A stretch of 64,000 bases of DNA from Alkalibacterium sp. (lineage in GTDB: Bacteria; Bacillota; Bacilli; Lactobacillales; Carnobacteriaceae_A): NCBI GenBank assembly GCA_020832185.1, contig JAFIFE010000003.1, positions 16,926 through 80,925 on the forward strand, given 5' to 3'. The stretch's first letter is position 1. Each line of letters opens with the position of its first letter. The position numbers and the translations under genes are program-made. Below are positions 8,445-17,666 of this stretch, piece by piece. Below the pieces are notes generated by a model. It did not search any database. It was not told the DNA's origin and saw only the letters and a program-made list of their open reading frames with translations.

Positions 8445-9290
8445 ATGGCCATAGCAACAATTAGACTTAAAGAATACAAAAGTGAAGCAAGCCCGACTGA
8501 AATGGCGGTAATTGATTTCATTCTGAAAAATCCGGAAGAGACCAGCCGTTCAACCATTTATGCATTAGCAGAGAAGACGTTCTCTTCACCATCGACCATT
8601 ATCCGGTTGTGCAAGAAGAATGGGTATTCGGGATATAAAGACTTCTCAAAGGACCTGCTTTATGAACAAGCCATTCGTTTGAATTATAAAGAGAAAAACA
8701 TTTCCGATTTGACCAGAACAGATGAAATTGAAGAAATAGTCAGGAAAGTCACGCACAAGAACATTCTATCATTAGAAGAAACGGAACACCTTATGGACAT
8801 CGATGTTATCAAGGCATCGGTTGAAGAAATGCTGGCGTGTGAAAAGCTTTCGATCTTTGGTATAGGCGCGTCACTGATTGTTGCCAAAGATGCTCAACTG
8901 AAATTCACACGTATCAATAAAATGTCTTATGTCAGTGAAGACTGGCACACACAACTGCTCATGGCTAAGAATATGAGTGAAAAAGATGTGGCTCTCATCA
9001 TTTCATATTCTGGACAGACTCCGGAAATGATAACGTGTGCACAGGTGGCTAAAGAAAATGGAGCAAAAGTGATTTCGATTACTAAAAATGAGGAGTCGCC
9101 TATCAATAAACTGGCAGATTACTCACTCTATGTCGCTTCAAGTGAATTCAGCTTCAGAAGTGGAGCGATGTCTTCTAGAATTGCTCAATTAAATGTCATC
9201 GATATATTATATACAAGTTTTATAAACAAAAAGTACGAACAATCTCTTGAAATTCTGGAGAAAACACAGATCAAAAAGGAGCGGGAATAA
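8445..9290 (+). CDS. murR: MurR/RpiR-family transcriptional regulator
   Basis: A 281-residue regulator. The N-terminal RpiR-type helix-turn-helix covers residues ~1-75 (STIYALAEKTFSSPSTIIRLCKKNGYSGYKDF), and a C-terminal SIS sugar-phosphate domain spans ~125-255 (KLSIFGIGASLIVAKD, ISYSGQTPEMI). It is the first gene of murR-murQ-murP-mupG. Such regulators sense MurNAc-6-phosphate, and the synteny supports that ligand. A GAAGAAGGGG precedes ATG 8445. The stop overlaps the murQ start (TAATG). Confidence 0.88.
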   Translation: MAIATIRLKEYKSEASPTEMAVIDFILKNPEETSRSTIYALAEKTFSSPSTIIRLCKKNGYSGYKDFSKDLLYEQAIRLNYKEKNISDLTRTDEIEEIVRKVTHKNILSLEETEHLMDIDVIKASVEEMLACEKLSIFGIGASLIVAKDAQLKFTRINKMSYVSEDWHTQLLMAKNMSEKDVALIISYSGQTPEMITCAQVAKENGAKVISITKNEESPINKLADYSLYVASSEFSFRSGAMSSRIAQLNVIDILYTSFINKKYEQSLEILEKTQIKKERE

Positions 9291-10180
9291 TGGTAGAATT
9301 AGGTAAGATGGAAACAGAAAGACAGAATCCGAACACAATGAATCTGGATGAAATGAGTGTGAAAGAAGCACTCGTTGTCATGAATAAAGAAGATAGAAAC
9401 GTTGCGGAAGCAATTGAGGAGGTGATTCCTGAAATTGAAGAAGCTGTTCATGTTATTATCACTCAATTAAACAAAGGGGGACGGTTGATTTATACAGGCG
9501 CAGGAACGAGCGGACGTCTGGGGGTACTGGACGCAGCTGAATGCCCGCCAACTTTCGGTACACCTAAGGAACTGGTTGTGGGATTGATTGCCGGGGGAAA
9601 AACAGCATTGACCGAAGCAATCGAAGGGTCCGAAGACAGTAAAGAAATGGGCAGAGAAGATCTGCAGGCTTTAGTATTAAATGAGAACGATGTCGTAGTC
9701 GGATTGGCAGCCAGCGGGCGAACACCTTATGTCATCGGAGCATTGCGTTATGCCAATGAACTGAATACTCCAACTGTAGCCATTGCCTGCAACAAAAACA
9801 GTGCAATTGGAAACGAAGCAAACATAGCCATCGAAGCGGTACCTGGACCGGAAGTTCTGACTGGATCCACACGATTGAAAGCTGGCTCTACTCAAAAAAT
9901 GATCTTAAACATGTTATCGACGATCTCAATGGTCGGAATCGGAAAAGTGTATAAGAACTTGATGGTGGATGTTCAGCCAACAAATGAAAAACTAATTTCA
10001 AGAGCAGAAAACATCGTCATGAAAGCGACAAATGAAGGTAGAGAAACAGCCCAGCGTGCATTAGCAGAGAGTGATGGGAATGTAAAAGTTGCAATTATTA
10101 TGATTTTATTAAATACAGACAAAGACTCTGCTATTGAAAAGCTGGAAGAAACAAAAGGTCATATTAGAAAAGCTTTATAA
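9290..10180 (+). CDS. murQ: N-acetylmuramic acid 6-phosphate etherase
   Basis: A 296-residue etherase that splits D-lactate from MurNAc-6-phosphate to give GlcNAc-6-phosphate. The family signature GAGTSGRLGVLDAAECPPTF is intact, followed by the SIS core (GLAASGRTPYVIGAL) and the C-terminal helical tail with ADGNVKVAIIM-like residues. Length is normal for MurQ. AAGGAGCGGG lies in the 3' end of murR, and the start codon overlaps the murR stop, indicating translational coupling. Confidence 0.95.
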   Translation: MVELGKMETERQNPNTMNLDEMSVKEALVVMNKEDRNVAEAIEEVIPEIEEAVHVIITQLNKGGRLIYTGAGTSGRLGVLDAAECPPTFGTPKELVVGLIAGGKTALTEAIEGSEDSKEMGREDLQALVLNENDVVVGLAASGRTPYVIGALRYANELNTPTVAIACNKNSAIGNEANIAIEAVPGPEVLTGSTRLKAGSTQKMILNMLSTISMVGIGKVYKNLMVDVQPTNEKLISRAENIVMKATNEGRETAQRALAESDGNVKVAIIMILLNTDKDSAIEKLEETKGHIRKAL

Positions 10181-10197
10181 GAAAAGGAGAATCGTCA

Positions 10198-11622
10198 ATG
10201 GTTAAAAATAATGAAACCCTTATTAAAGAAATAGTAGAAGCCGTTGGTGGCACTGGGAATATCAACTCAGCTACTAACTGTATGACAAGGTTACGTATCA
10301 ACATTAAGGATCAGGAGAAAGTCGATCATGAGACCCTCAAAAATACAGAAGGCGTTATGGGTGTTGTTGATGCAGACACGCTTCAAGTAGTTGTCGGACC
10401 AGGAAAAGCGAAGAAATTAGCGGACTTGTTAGTTGAAAAGTATAATGTCTCGCCATCTTCCGATTCATCAAATAACTGGCAGGACAATAAGCAATCCGTT
10501 AAGGATCGTCAAAGCCAAGGGAAACTGAAAACTGCATTAGAAACAATTGCGAATATCTTCATTCCAATGATTCCGGCTATTATCGCTGCAGGTATTTTCC
10601 AGGGCTTCAGTAGTCTGATCGGAACAATGATTGGTGAGGGAACGATTTCTGGAGACGTCTGGGAAGGCATGCGTATCACGTTTGCATTGATCGGAAACAG
10701 TTTCTTGGGGTACTTCGCTATCTTTACGGGTGTGAATGCCGCGAAACGTTTTGGTGCGACTGAAGCACTAGGTGGAATGATCGGTGCCGCTTCAATTGCA
10801 GCTCCCCTTGTTGAATTATCTACATTAGTTGGGTTGTATGATGCTGAAGAGCCTCTGAACTCAATCTTGACAACAGGTAAAGGCGGAATCATCGGGGTTA
10901 TCTTCGGTGTGTATATTCTGTCTAAAATTGAACGAGCGGTCCGTAAACGTGTACCTGATGTACTGGACCTGATTTTAACTCCCGTTATTACGTTACTAGT
11001 TACTGTCCTTCTAATGGCCTTCGTCATCATGCCTCTTTCTGGATTCGCTTCAGATTTATTGGTTGATGGGTTAAGTGTCATCATTGGATCTGAAAATACG
11101 GTTATCAGTGTCTTATCTGGTTACATCTTAGCTGCTGTGTTCTTACCAATGGTACTGCTAGGCTTACATCATGGCCTGATTCCAATCTATGCTATTCAAC
11201 TTGAAGCATTAGGCGGCGTGTCTTTATTCCCAGTTTTAGCTATGGCTGGAGCAGGACAAGTCGGAGCAGCTATCGCTATTTATATGGTTGCTAAAAAAGC
11301 TGGAAACCAGCGACTGAAACAAGTGATATCAGGAGCGTTGCCAGCTGGTATCTTAGGAATAGGGGAGCCTCTTATCTACGGTGTTACCCTTCCTTTAGGA
11401 AAACCATTCATTACTGCAGGATTAGGTGCAGGGTTTGGTGGAGCGTACGTTATGCTTATGGGCGTTACTGCCAATGCCTGGGGACCATCGGGATGGGTCG
11501 CTCTTCCACTAATGCAGGGGAACGGTATTCTCCATTACGGTATCGGAATCATCATCTCCTATATCGGTGGCTTCATTATCACCCGTGCCTTTATAAAAGC
11601 GAAAGATATTGCACATGTCTAA
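10198..11622 (+). CDS. murP: PTS MurNAc/muropeptide transporter, EIIBC
   Basis: A 474-residue PTS permease. The EIIB domain (residues 1-90) carries the phosphorylated Cys28 in TNCMTRLRI, and the EIIC domain has about ten helices with LGIGEPLIYGVTLP as the characteristic loop. There is no EIIA domain, so phosphate must come from an EIIA-Glc-like protein elsewhere. The position between murQ and mupG points to MurNAc or MurNAc-GlcNAc uptake, delivering MurNAc-6-phosphate sugars to the cytoplasm. AAAAGGAG precedes ATG 10198. Confidence 0.9.
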   Translation: MVKNNETLIKEIVEAVGGTGNINSATNCMTRLRINIKDQEKVDHETLKNTEGVMGVVDADTLQVVVGPGKAKKLADLLVEKYNVSPSSDSSNNWQDNKQSVKDRQSQGKLKTALETIANIFIPMIPAIIAAGIFQGFSSLIGTMIGEGTISGDVWEGMRITFALIGNSFLGYFAIFTGVNAAKRFGATEALGGMIGAASIAAPLVELSTLVGLYDAEEPLNSILTTGKGGIIGVIFGVYILSKIERAVRKRVPDVLDLILTPVITLLVTVLLMAFVIMPLSGFASDLLVDGLSVIIGSENTVISVLSGYILAAVFLPMVLLGLHHGLIPIYAIQLEALGGVSLFPVLAMAGAGQVGAAIAIYMVAKKAGNQRLKQVISGALPAGILGIGEPLIYGVTLPLGKPFITAGLGAGFGGAYVMLMGVTANAWGPSGWVALPLMQGNGILHYGIGIIISYIGGFIITRAFIKAKDIAHV

Positions 11623-12646
11623 ACCCTTAGGATTCTCGGTCTATGTTTCTCACTTTGATAAACAGAAACCAGCTCTTGAGAAACTGAAAGACCAGCATAT
11701 TCCCATCTTCACATCTCTGCACATGAATGAGGAAATGTCTCAAGATTATGTTGAAAAAGTGGAAGCGATGTGTGAGTGGTTAGCTGAACACACGTTTTAC
11801 GTCATAGCAGATGTGTCACCTGTGACGATTGAAAAGTTTAATGAAACATCTTTAAATTCTCTAGCTAAGCGACTTCATCTGGATAATGTGCGCCTTGATT
11901 ACGGGTTCGACTTAAAGACTCTGGAACTCGATGAGGCGTTGGATGTGACGTTTAATGCCTCAACGGTCCAGAAAAATGAGCTGACTCAATCAAGAGCACT
12001 CTATATGCACAATTTTTATCCAAGACCGGAGACAGGAATCGATCCAGAACAATTTCAGCGGATGAACGAATCCATAAGAGCAGTGTCAGGCGACTTGACG
12101 GCGTTTATCTCAGGGGACAAAGAAACTCGTGGACCGATCTTCGAAGGGCTTCCGACTCTTGAGATGCACCGTTATCAGTCCCCCTATTCTCAGTATGTGG
12201 ATCTAATGAAGCGGTATAAGCTGGATAAAGTATTCGTAGGGGACGTGCTTCTTTCACAAAAAGCGCAGGATTTGATTTTATCCTACGTAAATGACGGCAT
12301 TATACGGATCCCGGTGGCCCTTTCTGAAGAAAACAGCTATTTGTATGATCAGCCGTTTACTGTTCGAGTCGATTCACCCTCAACACTGATTCGGGTGCAG
12401 GAGTCACGTGAGTATGCCCAACCGGGAAGACGAGTCGTCGCTGAGCACACCGTAGAACGACCGCGCGGGTCTGTGACTTTGGACAACGAAGGGTACAAAC
12501 GTTATTCCGGAGAGGTTCAACTCACGAAGAAAGATTATCCTGCGGATGAACGAGTAAATGTTATAGGCAAGGTAGAGGCACACTATCACTTGCTGCTGGA
12601 CAACTTAACCAATGGAGACCGATTTATGTTTGTTTCAGATCAGTAA
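11615..12646 (+). CDS. mupG: DUF871 / 6-phospho-N-acetylmuramidase
   Basis: A 343-residue DUF871 protein with an N-terminal TIM-barrel-like domain (LGFSVYVSHFDKQKP, FTSLHMNEE) and a smaller C-terminal beta domain. The characterised member, MupG, hydrolyses MurNAc-6-phosphate-GlcNAc inside the cell. Its place behind murP and murQ therefore suggests that this cell imports the disaccharide rather than free MurNAc. ATG 11615 overlaps the end of murP. A TTG six bases earlier is possible but weaker. A terminator follows at 12661. Confidence 0.88.
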   Translation: MSKPLGFSVYVSHFDKQKPALEKLKDQHIPIFTSLHMNEEMSQDYVEKVEAMCEWLAEHTFYVIADVSPVTIEKFNETSLNSLAKRLHLDNVRLDYGFDLKTLELDEALDVTFNASTVQKNELTQSRALYMHNFYPRPETGIDPEQFQRMNESIRAVSGDLTAFISGDKETRGPIFEGLPTLEMHRYQSPYSQYVDLMKRYKLDKVFVGDVLLSQKAQDLILSYVNDGIIRIPVALSEENSYLYDQPFTVRVDSPSTLIRVQESREYAQPGRRVVAEHTVERPRGSVTLDNEGYKRYSGEVQLTKKDYPADERVNVIGKVEAHYHLLLDNLTNGDRFMFVSDQ

Positions 12647-12660
12647 TGATCGAATCCATT

Positions 12661-12692
12661 CAGCATTCCCATAACGGGGGTGCTGTTTTTTT
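12661..12692 (+). terminator. Terminator of the murRQP-mupG operon
   Basis: CAGCA pairs with TGCTG and inner CCC with GGG, followed by T8. Confidence 0.8.
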
Positions 12693-12797
12693 GTATTGCG
12701 CATCCAATAAGTTCCAATAGTTCTTCTTATACATACGGGTTTAAGGTAAAATATGAACGTACATACTAAATGATGAGAGAGTATAGAGGTGTAAGAG

Positions 12798-14221
12798 ATG
12801 CAAACAGTTTTAAATACGCTATCGCAAGTCATGGATGCATTTGGTGCTGCGATCGTTGTCCCTTTTGTTTTACTGATTTTAAATTTAATCATGAGAGTCC
12901 CACTGAAAAAAGCGATCCAATCTGCTCTGCATGCCGGAATTGGTCTGACAGGCTTTAATCTGCTGATTGGGGCCTATACGCCTATCGTTACCCCTGTGGT
13001 CCAGAGAATGGTTGCCACAACAGGGGTAAACTTAAACATTTTAGATACAGGGTGGCAGGCAACGAGTATTGTAGCCTATTCCACTCAAGCCGGAATGATA
13101 TTTCTTGGCCTGGGTCTGCTTCTTCAAGTCGTCCTGTTTTTACTTAAAATCACAGATGTGTTCTTTCCATCAGATTTATGGAACAACTATTCCTATATGC
13201 TGTGGGGATCGATGATGTATGCGGTCACCCGAAACATGCTTTTATCTATTGGATTAATGGTGCTGATCAATCTGTATACGATGATTTTTTCAGAAGCACT
13301 GTCAAAAAGGTGGTCCACTTACTATGGCTACCCCAGAGCAACCATCGTGGCTTCACATGCATTGGGGACTTTCCCTGTCGCTGTGGGGATGAATGCCCTG
13401 CTGAACAAGCTAGGTGCGGACAAAGTAAAATGGGATACACAGTCCCTGCAGAATAAGTTGGGCGCACTGGGTGAACCGACGTCGATTGGTTTCATCTTGG
13501 GACTGCTTTTAGGTATAGCAGGAAACTTGACACGATGGAAGGGTGGGGGGAAGCCTTTACCGTCGGGATCGCAACCGCCACTGTGATGGCTATTTTTCCT
13601 AAAATTGCAGATATATTTGCGTCAGCTTTTGCAACAATCACAGACGCGTCTAAACAGTCGACAGATTCCAGCGACGATGACCGGGAGTGGTATCTGGGAA
13701 TCAATGATGCAGCCGGCTACGGCGAACCAGCGACAATCATGACGGGTCTGCTTCTCATTCCTATTATTGTGGTATTGTCGATTGTTCTCCCAGGCAATCA
13801 GGCCCTTCCGCTGGTGGATTTAGTGGCCTTGCCTTATCTGGTTCAAGCCATCGTTTCTGTATCAAATGGGAATATCTTTAAATCTCTTATCACAGGGACA
13901 GTGTATCTTGTTATGGGACTGTACCTGGTCACAATGGTTGCCCCGATCTTTACAGAAGTGGCTCTGGAAGTGGGGGTTGCCATACCCGATGGGGCATTAA
14001 TGATTTTCAGCCTGACGGTTTTAACCAATCTGCTTGGGGGTATTTTATTCCTGGTCTTTATGACGCAAAATGGGTGGCTGATCGCCTTAACTGTATTCGT
14101 TTATCTTCTCATGTTTATCATCTTCAAAAAGAATAAACAGGCGTTTCATACGTATTTGGAGAAACAAGCACTCGGTAACGAGCTGGAGCAACCTGTAAAT
14201 ACAGATGTTTCGAGTGAATAG
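12798..14221 (+). pseudogene. PTS galactitol-type EIIC transporter, frameshifted
   Basis: Two overlapping frames together encode one ~474-residue galactitol-family EIIC. The first (12798-13586, about ten helices, ending TRWKGGG then unrelated residues to a TGA) and the second (usable from about 13535, GWGEAFTVGIATATVMA onward, with GINDAAGYGEPATIMTG) meet at a G-rich tract near 13538-13550. Loss of one G there explains the break, because the total length is one base short of a multiple of three. It may be a pseudogene, a read error, or a phase-variable/slippage site. No EIIA or EIIB lies next to it, so even intact it would need partners elsewhere. GAGGTG precedes ATG 12798. Confidence 0.8.
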
Positions 14222-14286
14222 AAATATCTTGAAGGGTGTAGACTGTGTTAAACTGTAAAAAAGTCTGTTAACAACAAGGAGAAAAA

Positions 14287-15201
14287 ATGAATCCATTATT
14301 CAAATTTATTTTAAGATTAGTGTCTTCACCCAAGATCGATATTCAGGAAGATTATCAGTCCATGAGGCGAATGCAGAGGCTTCTATCAAGAAACCCACAG
14401 CCAAGGTACCGTTTTTTGGATGAGAAAATTTATACCACTGAAGGAAAACATGAAATTCCTGTACGCATTTTCTATCCAAAGGAAAAGCGACATGATGAAT
14501 CGGTGCTGTATGTACATGGGGGAGGATGGGTCATTGGAGATATTGAATCGTATTCCCGCACATGTGTTAATCTAGCAGATAGTCTGGGCCGTATCGTCTA
14601 CTCAGTCGATTACCGTCTGGCTCCGGAAGCCCCTTATCCTGCGGGATTGAACGATTGCCTTAGAGTCGCTGAAGTCCTGATGACTAATATTGAGGGAGAA
14701 GAAGAACGGGACTGGATATTCATGGGAGATTCAGCAGGTGCAAACCTTATCGCTGCTGTTTCACTTGTTCTCCGAGATAATGCGAGACCCCTCCCAGGCA
14801 AGCAAGTGCTGATTTATCCAGTAACTTACTGGGATCATACTGAAGCTTCTCCGTTTGAATCGATTAAAACTAATGGCTATGAATATGGATTAACCATAAA
14901 GAAAATTCAGGAATATATGGAATTATATGCCCCAGATATGTCGATCAGAAAGAGCCCGACCATTTCTCCATTAATGGCCGAAAATTTGAGGGAGCAACCG
15001 GATACCCTGATCATTACCGCTGAGTATGATCCTTTAAGAGATGAAGGAGAAGCATACGGGAAAGCACTGGAAAAAGCGGGAAACACGGTACGCATCCACC
15101 GAATGTTGAACGCGGTGCATGGCTTCATCACGTACCCGAAGTTTACAGAGCCTGTAGAAGAGGCGACTAGAGTTATCAATGAATTTTTAGACCAGGAATA
15201 G
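14287..15201 (+). CDS. Alpha/beta hydrolase, HSL/acetylesterase family
   Basis: A 304-residue serine esterase-like protein with the hormone-sensitive-lipase motif HGGGWVIGD, the nucleophile Ser in MGDSAGANL, the acid in AEYDPLRDEGEAY and the His in NAVHGFITYP. The family hydrolyses short acyl esters. AAGGAG precedes ATG 14287. It is followed after 12 nt by an acyltransferase-like gene and then a DUF6320 gene, so all three are probably co-transcribed and may process the same acylated compound (inference). Confidence 0.88.
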   Translation: MNPLFKFILRLVSSPKIDIQEDYQSMRRMQRLLSRNPQPRYRFLDEKIYTTEGKHEIPVRIFYPKEKRHDESVLYVHGGGWVIGDIESYSRTCVNLADSLGRIVYSVDYRLAPEAPYPAGLNDCLRVAEVLMTNIEGEEERDWIFMGDSAGANLIAAVSLVLRDNARPLPGKQVLIYPVTYWDHTEASPFESIKTNGYEYGLTIKKIQEYMELYAPDMSIRKSPTISPLMAENLREQPDTLIITAEYDPLRDEGEAYGKALEKAGNTVRIHRMLNAVHGFITYPKFTEPVEEATRVINEFLDQE

Positions 15202-15213
15202 GGAGGGAATCAT

Positions 15214-16566
15214 ATGGAAAAGAAAAACTGGGTACGGTTGGATAATGCTTCGAATATTTTCCTAGCCGCACGTACTGAAGTGGATACAAAAGTTTTTCGA
15301 TTTTCAGCGCATCTGACGGAAAGCGTAGACCCTGCGTCTTTGCAGAAAGCATTAATGAAAACATATGAAGCTTATCCCCTTTTTCAAAATGTAATGAGAC
15401 GAGGGATCTTCTGGTATTACCTGGAGCACACTGAAAAAATCCCTTATGTCCAGCCTGAGACTCTTCCGCCGTGTACAGCCATTTATCATTATGACCGGAA
15501 GGAATTACTGTTTAGAGTCATATACAATCAGCAACGCATCCATCTGGAGGTTTTTCATGCGTTGACAGATGGGACTGGAGCGATGTGGTTTTTTGAAGAT
15601 TTAATCACTGAGTACACACGGCTGCGTCACCCTGAAGCGTTTGGAGATGAGGCGCAGAAATCACCGAGACAGAAACAGGATCTGGAAGATAGTTTCAAGC
15701 GTTATTTCAAGAAAAAGAAGAAAAAACGCGATCTTGTCCCTTCACGAAAGCCGTTTGAAGAAGCGTATAAAGAAGCAGGGGATATCGAGAAAAGCCTTCA
15801 GCCGTATGAAGAACAACCCAAACAGAGGTCCATTCACCGTGTCAAAGGGACGAAAACACCGGATCAGAGGCCGCGGATCATTGAGATCCAGACCCCTGTC
15901 AAACCAGTCCTTAACCTCGCCCGCAGTCACAATGTCTCGTTGACTTTGTATTTAACGGCGATTTATATGCGGTCAGTTTATGAAGCAATCTCCGAGAAAA
16001 AAGAGGAAGAAACGATCACCGTGTCGATTCCTGTCAATTTAAGGCAGTTTTACCCCTCGTTTTCCGTCAGAAATTTCTTTAGTACGACCTTGATGGCGTA
16101 CACCTTTAAAAAAGGCGAACCCATCGATATCGAAGAAATCTGTGAAGTGATCGATAAACAGCTGAAAGAAGAAATTCAGCCGGAAGCGATCGAAAAACGA
16201 CTGAAGCGATTTATCGGATTTGAATTTCATCCGGCCATTCGAGTCGTAGTCAGACCAGTCAAAGATTTAGTTTTAAAATGGGTCAGTTTATATACGAATC
16301 GAAAAATAACAGTTGCCATGTCTAACCTCGGGAGGCTGTCGCTTCCAGAAGTGGTCGAGCCGTATGTGGACAATATCAATTTCTATACCGCAGTTGTCAG
16401 GCCACAATTTTGCATGAACAGCTACAAGGATAAACTAAATATCTTATTTACAAGTCCGTTTGTAGAGACCTCGATTCAGCAGAACTTTGTCAGGTATTTA
16501 AGTCAGGAAGGGCTGAGCCTTCAGGTCGATGCAAACAAAGTAACAAGAGAGGAGTTTGACGCATGA
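15214..16566 (+). CDS. Condensation-domain-like acyltransferase (alcohol acetyltransferase-type)
   Basis: A 450-residue protein of the CoA-dependent acyltransferase/NRPS-condensation superfamily. The active-site HxxxDG is intact (FHALTDGTGAMWFFEDL), and the second half contains the bridging region MSNLGRLSLPEVVEPYV seen in alcohol acetyltransferases. A highly basic insert (FKRYFKKKKKKRD, about residues 163-175) may contact membrane or nucleic acid. No adenylation or carrier domain is attached, so this is not an NRPS module. The gene follows the esterase by 12 nt and overlaps the DUF6320 gene by four bases (ATGA). The acyl donor and acceptor are unknown. Confidence 0.75.
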   Translation: MEKKNWVRLDNASNIFLAARTEVDTKVFRFSAHLTESVDPASLQKALMKTYEAYPLFQNVMRRGIFWYYLEHTEKIPYVQPETLPPCTAIYHYDRKELLFRVIYNQQRIHLEVFHALTDGTGAMWFFEDLITEYTRLRHPEAFGDEAQKSPRQKQDLEDSFKRYFKKKKKKRDLVPSRKPFEEAYKEAGDIEKSLQPYEEQPKQRSIHRVKGTKTPDQRPRIIEIQTPVKPVLNLARSHNVSLTLYLTAIYMRSVYEAISEKKEEETITVSIPVNLRQFYPSFSVRNFFSTTLMAYTFKKGEPIDIEEICEVIDKQLKEEIQPEAIEKRLKRFIGFEFHPAIRVVVRPVKDLVLKWVSLYTNRKITVAMSNLGRLSLPEVVEPYVDNINFYTAVVRPQFCMNSYKDKLNILFTSPFVETSIQQNFVRYLSQEGLSLQVDANKVTREEFDA

Positions 16567-17228
16567 AACAGTGCCCAAAGTGTCACGTGGATGTCTTAGA
16601 TAACTGGTCAGTCTGTCCCTTGTGTCAAAGTCCGCTGGAAGAAACAAGTATAGAGACCAAGCCGACATCCTTTCCTGAGATCAACTTAAGATTCAGCCGT
16701 CGAAAGGTCAAACAATCGCTGACGCTTCTATCTCTTTTGATCATCGTTCTCTTCTTTATCAGTCAATCGATCTGGCGTTTTCAGTTTTTTGGCCTGGAAT
16801 TTGTCTTGTTTGGCTTAATGACAACTTGGATCATGGTACTTGTCCTGATTCGAAAACGTCGGAATATCGTCAAAGGAATCGTGTATGTCCTGATCATTTT
16901 TTCATTGATGAGTGTGTACTTCGATTATATCTTTGGATGGCTGGGATGGTCTTTGACATTTGTGATCCCCATATTATGTATAGCCGCACTGCTGGCTATG
17001 TTCGTTGTGATTCAAGTCGTTAAACTGGCTGCAGGGGATTACATCCTCTACCTTCAGTTGGCGGCGCTGATGGGCTTTGTTCCTTTCCTGTTCATCTTCA
17101 TGGAGTGGGTCGTTATAGATCTCCCCAGCTGGATTTCAGTCATTTTTAGCTTCATCATGTTCTGGTCCGTATTGCTTCGTCATGGAAAAGCCATCAGAAA
17201 CGAATTGAGCAAACGCATGCACGTTTAA
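16563..17228 (+). CDS. DUF6320 zinc-ribbon membrane protein
   Basis: A 221-residue protein with a short N-terminal zinc ribbon, two CxxC pairs (CPKCHVDVLDNWSVCPLC), followed by five or six transmembrane helices and a basic tail. This matches the DUF6320 architecture as I recall it; no function is established. Translation is coupled to the acyltransferase gene. The fixed esterase-acyltransferase-DUF6320 arrangement suggests a membrane step linked to acyl transfer. Confidence 0.75.
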   Translation: MKQCPKCHVDVLDNWSVCPLCQSPLEETSIETKPTSFPEINLRFSRRKVKQSLTLLSLLIIVLFFISQSIWRFQFFGLEFVLFGLMTTWIMVLVLIRKRRNIVKGIVYVLIIFSLMSVYFDYIFGWLGWSLTFVIPILCIAALLAMFVVIQVVKLAAGDYILYLQLAALMGFVPFLFIFMEWVVIDLPSWISVIFSFIMFWSVLLRHGKAIRNELSKRMHV

Positions 17229-17264
17229 CTAATAATAAAGTATTGGAATGTAAGGATGAGAGAA

Positions 17265-17666
17265 ATGAAAAATATTTATGTAGTAGGTGCCATCATAGTC
17301 GAAGATGGAAAAGTACTCTGTGCCCAAAGAGGGGATAAAAAGGCTCTCGCTAATTTATGGGAATTTCCGGGTGGGAAAATAGAACGCAATGAAACACCTC
17401 AGGAAGCGCTGATGCGAGAAATAGCAGAAGAGCTGCTGATAGAAGTCGAGGTACAAGCAGGTGTGTTTGAAGAAACGAGTTATGAGTATGATTTTGGAAG
17501 AGTTCATCTGACGACCTTTATCTGTCTTCTAAAGAATGGGCGTCCTAAATTGACCGAACACCATCAAGTGAAGTGGTTAGAACCTGTTCATTTAAATTCG
17601 ATTGAGTGGGCACCGGCTGATATACCAGCAGTCGATAAGCTGATGAAGGAAGGAGTAAGTTCATGA
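17265..17666 (+). CDS. NUDIX hydrolase, MutT/8-oxo-dGTPase-like
   Basis: A 133-residue NUDIX protein. The NUDIX box is complete (GGKIERNETPQEALMREIAEEL), and the flanking LWEFPGGK and FICLLKNG are typical of (deoxy)nucleoside triphosphate pyrophosphohydrolases of the MutT type, which remove oxidised nucleotides. ATG 17265 has AAGGA at 8 nt. An ATG at 17256 would overlap that site. The stop overlaps the start of the helicase gene (ATGA), so the two products are probably made together. Confidence 0.85.
   Translation: MKNIYVVGAIIVEDGKVLCAQRGDKKALANLWEFPGGKIERNETPQEALMREIAEELLIEVEVQAGVFEETSYEYDFGRVHLTTFICLLKNGRPKLTEHHQVKWLEPVHLNSIEWAPADIPAVDKLMKEGVSS

Noticed and set aside
10509..11084. A 191-codon minus-strand frame rich in Ile/Pro
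   Set aside because: It is antiparallel to the middle of murP in a GC-biased frame, has no ribosome-binding site and no recognisable protein features.
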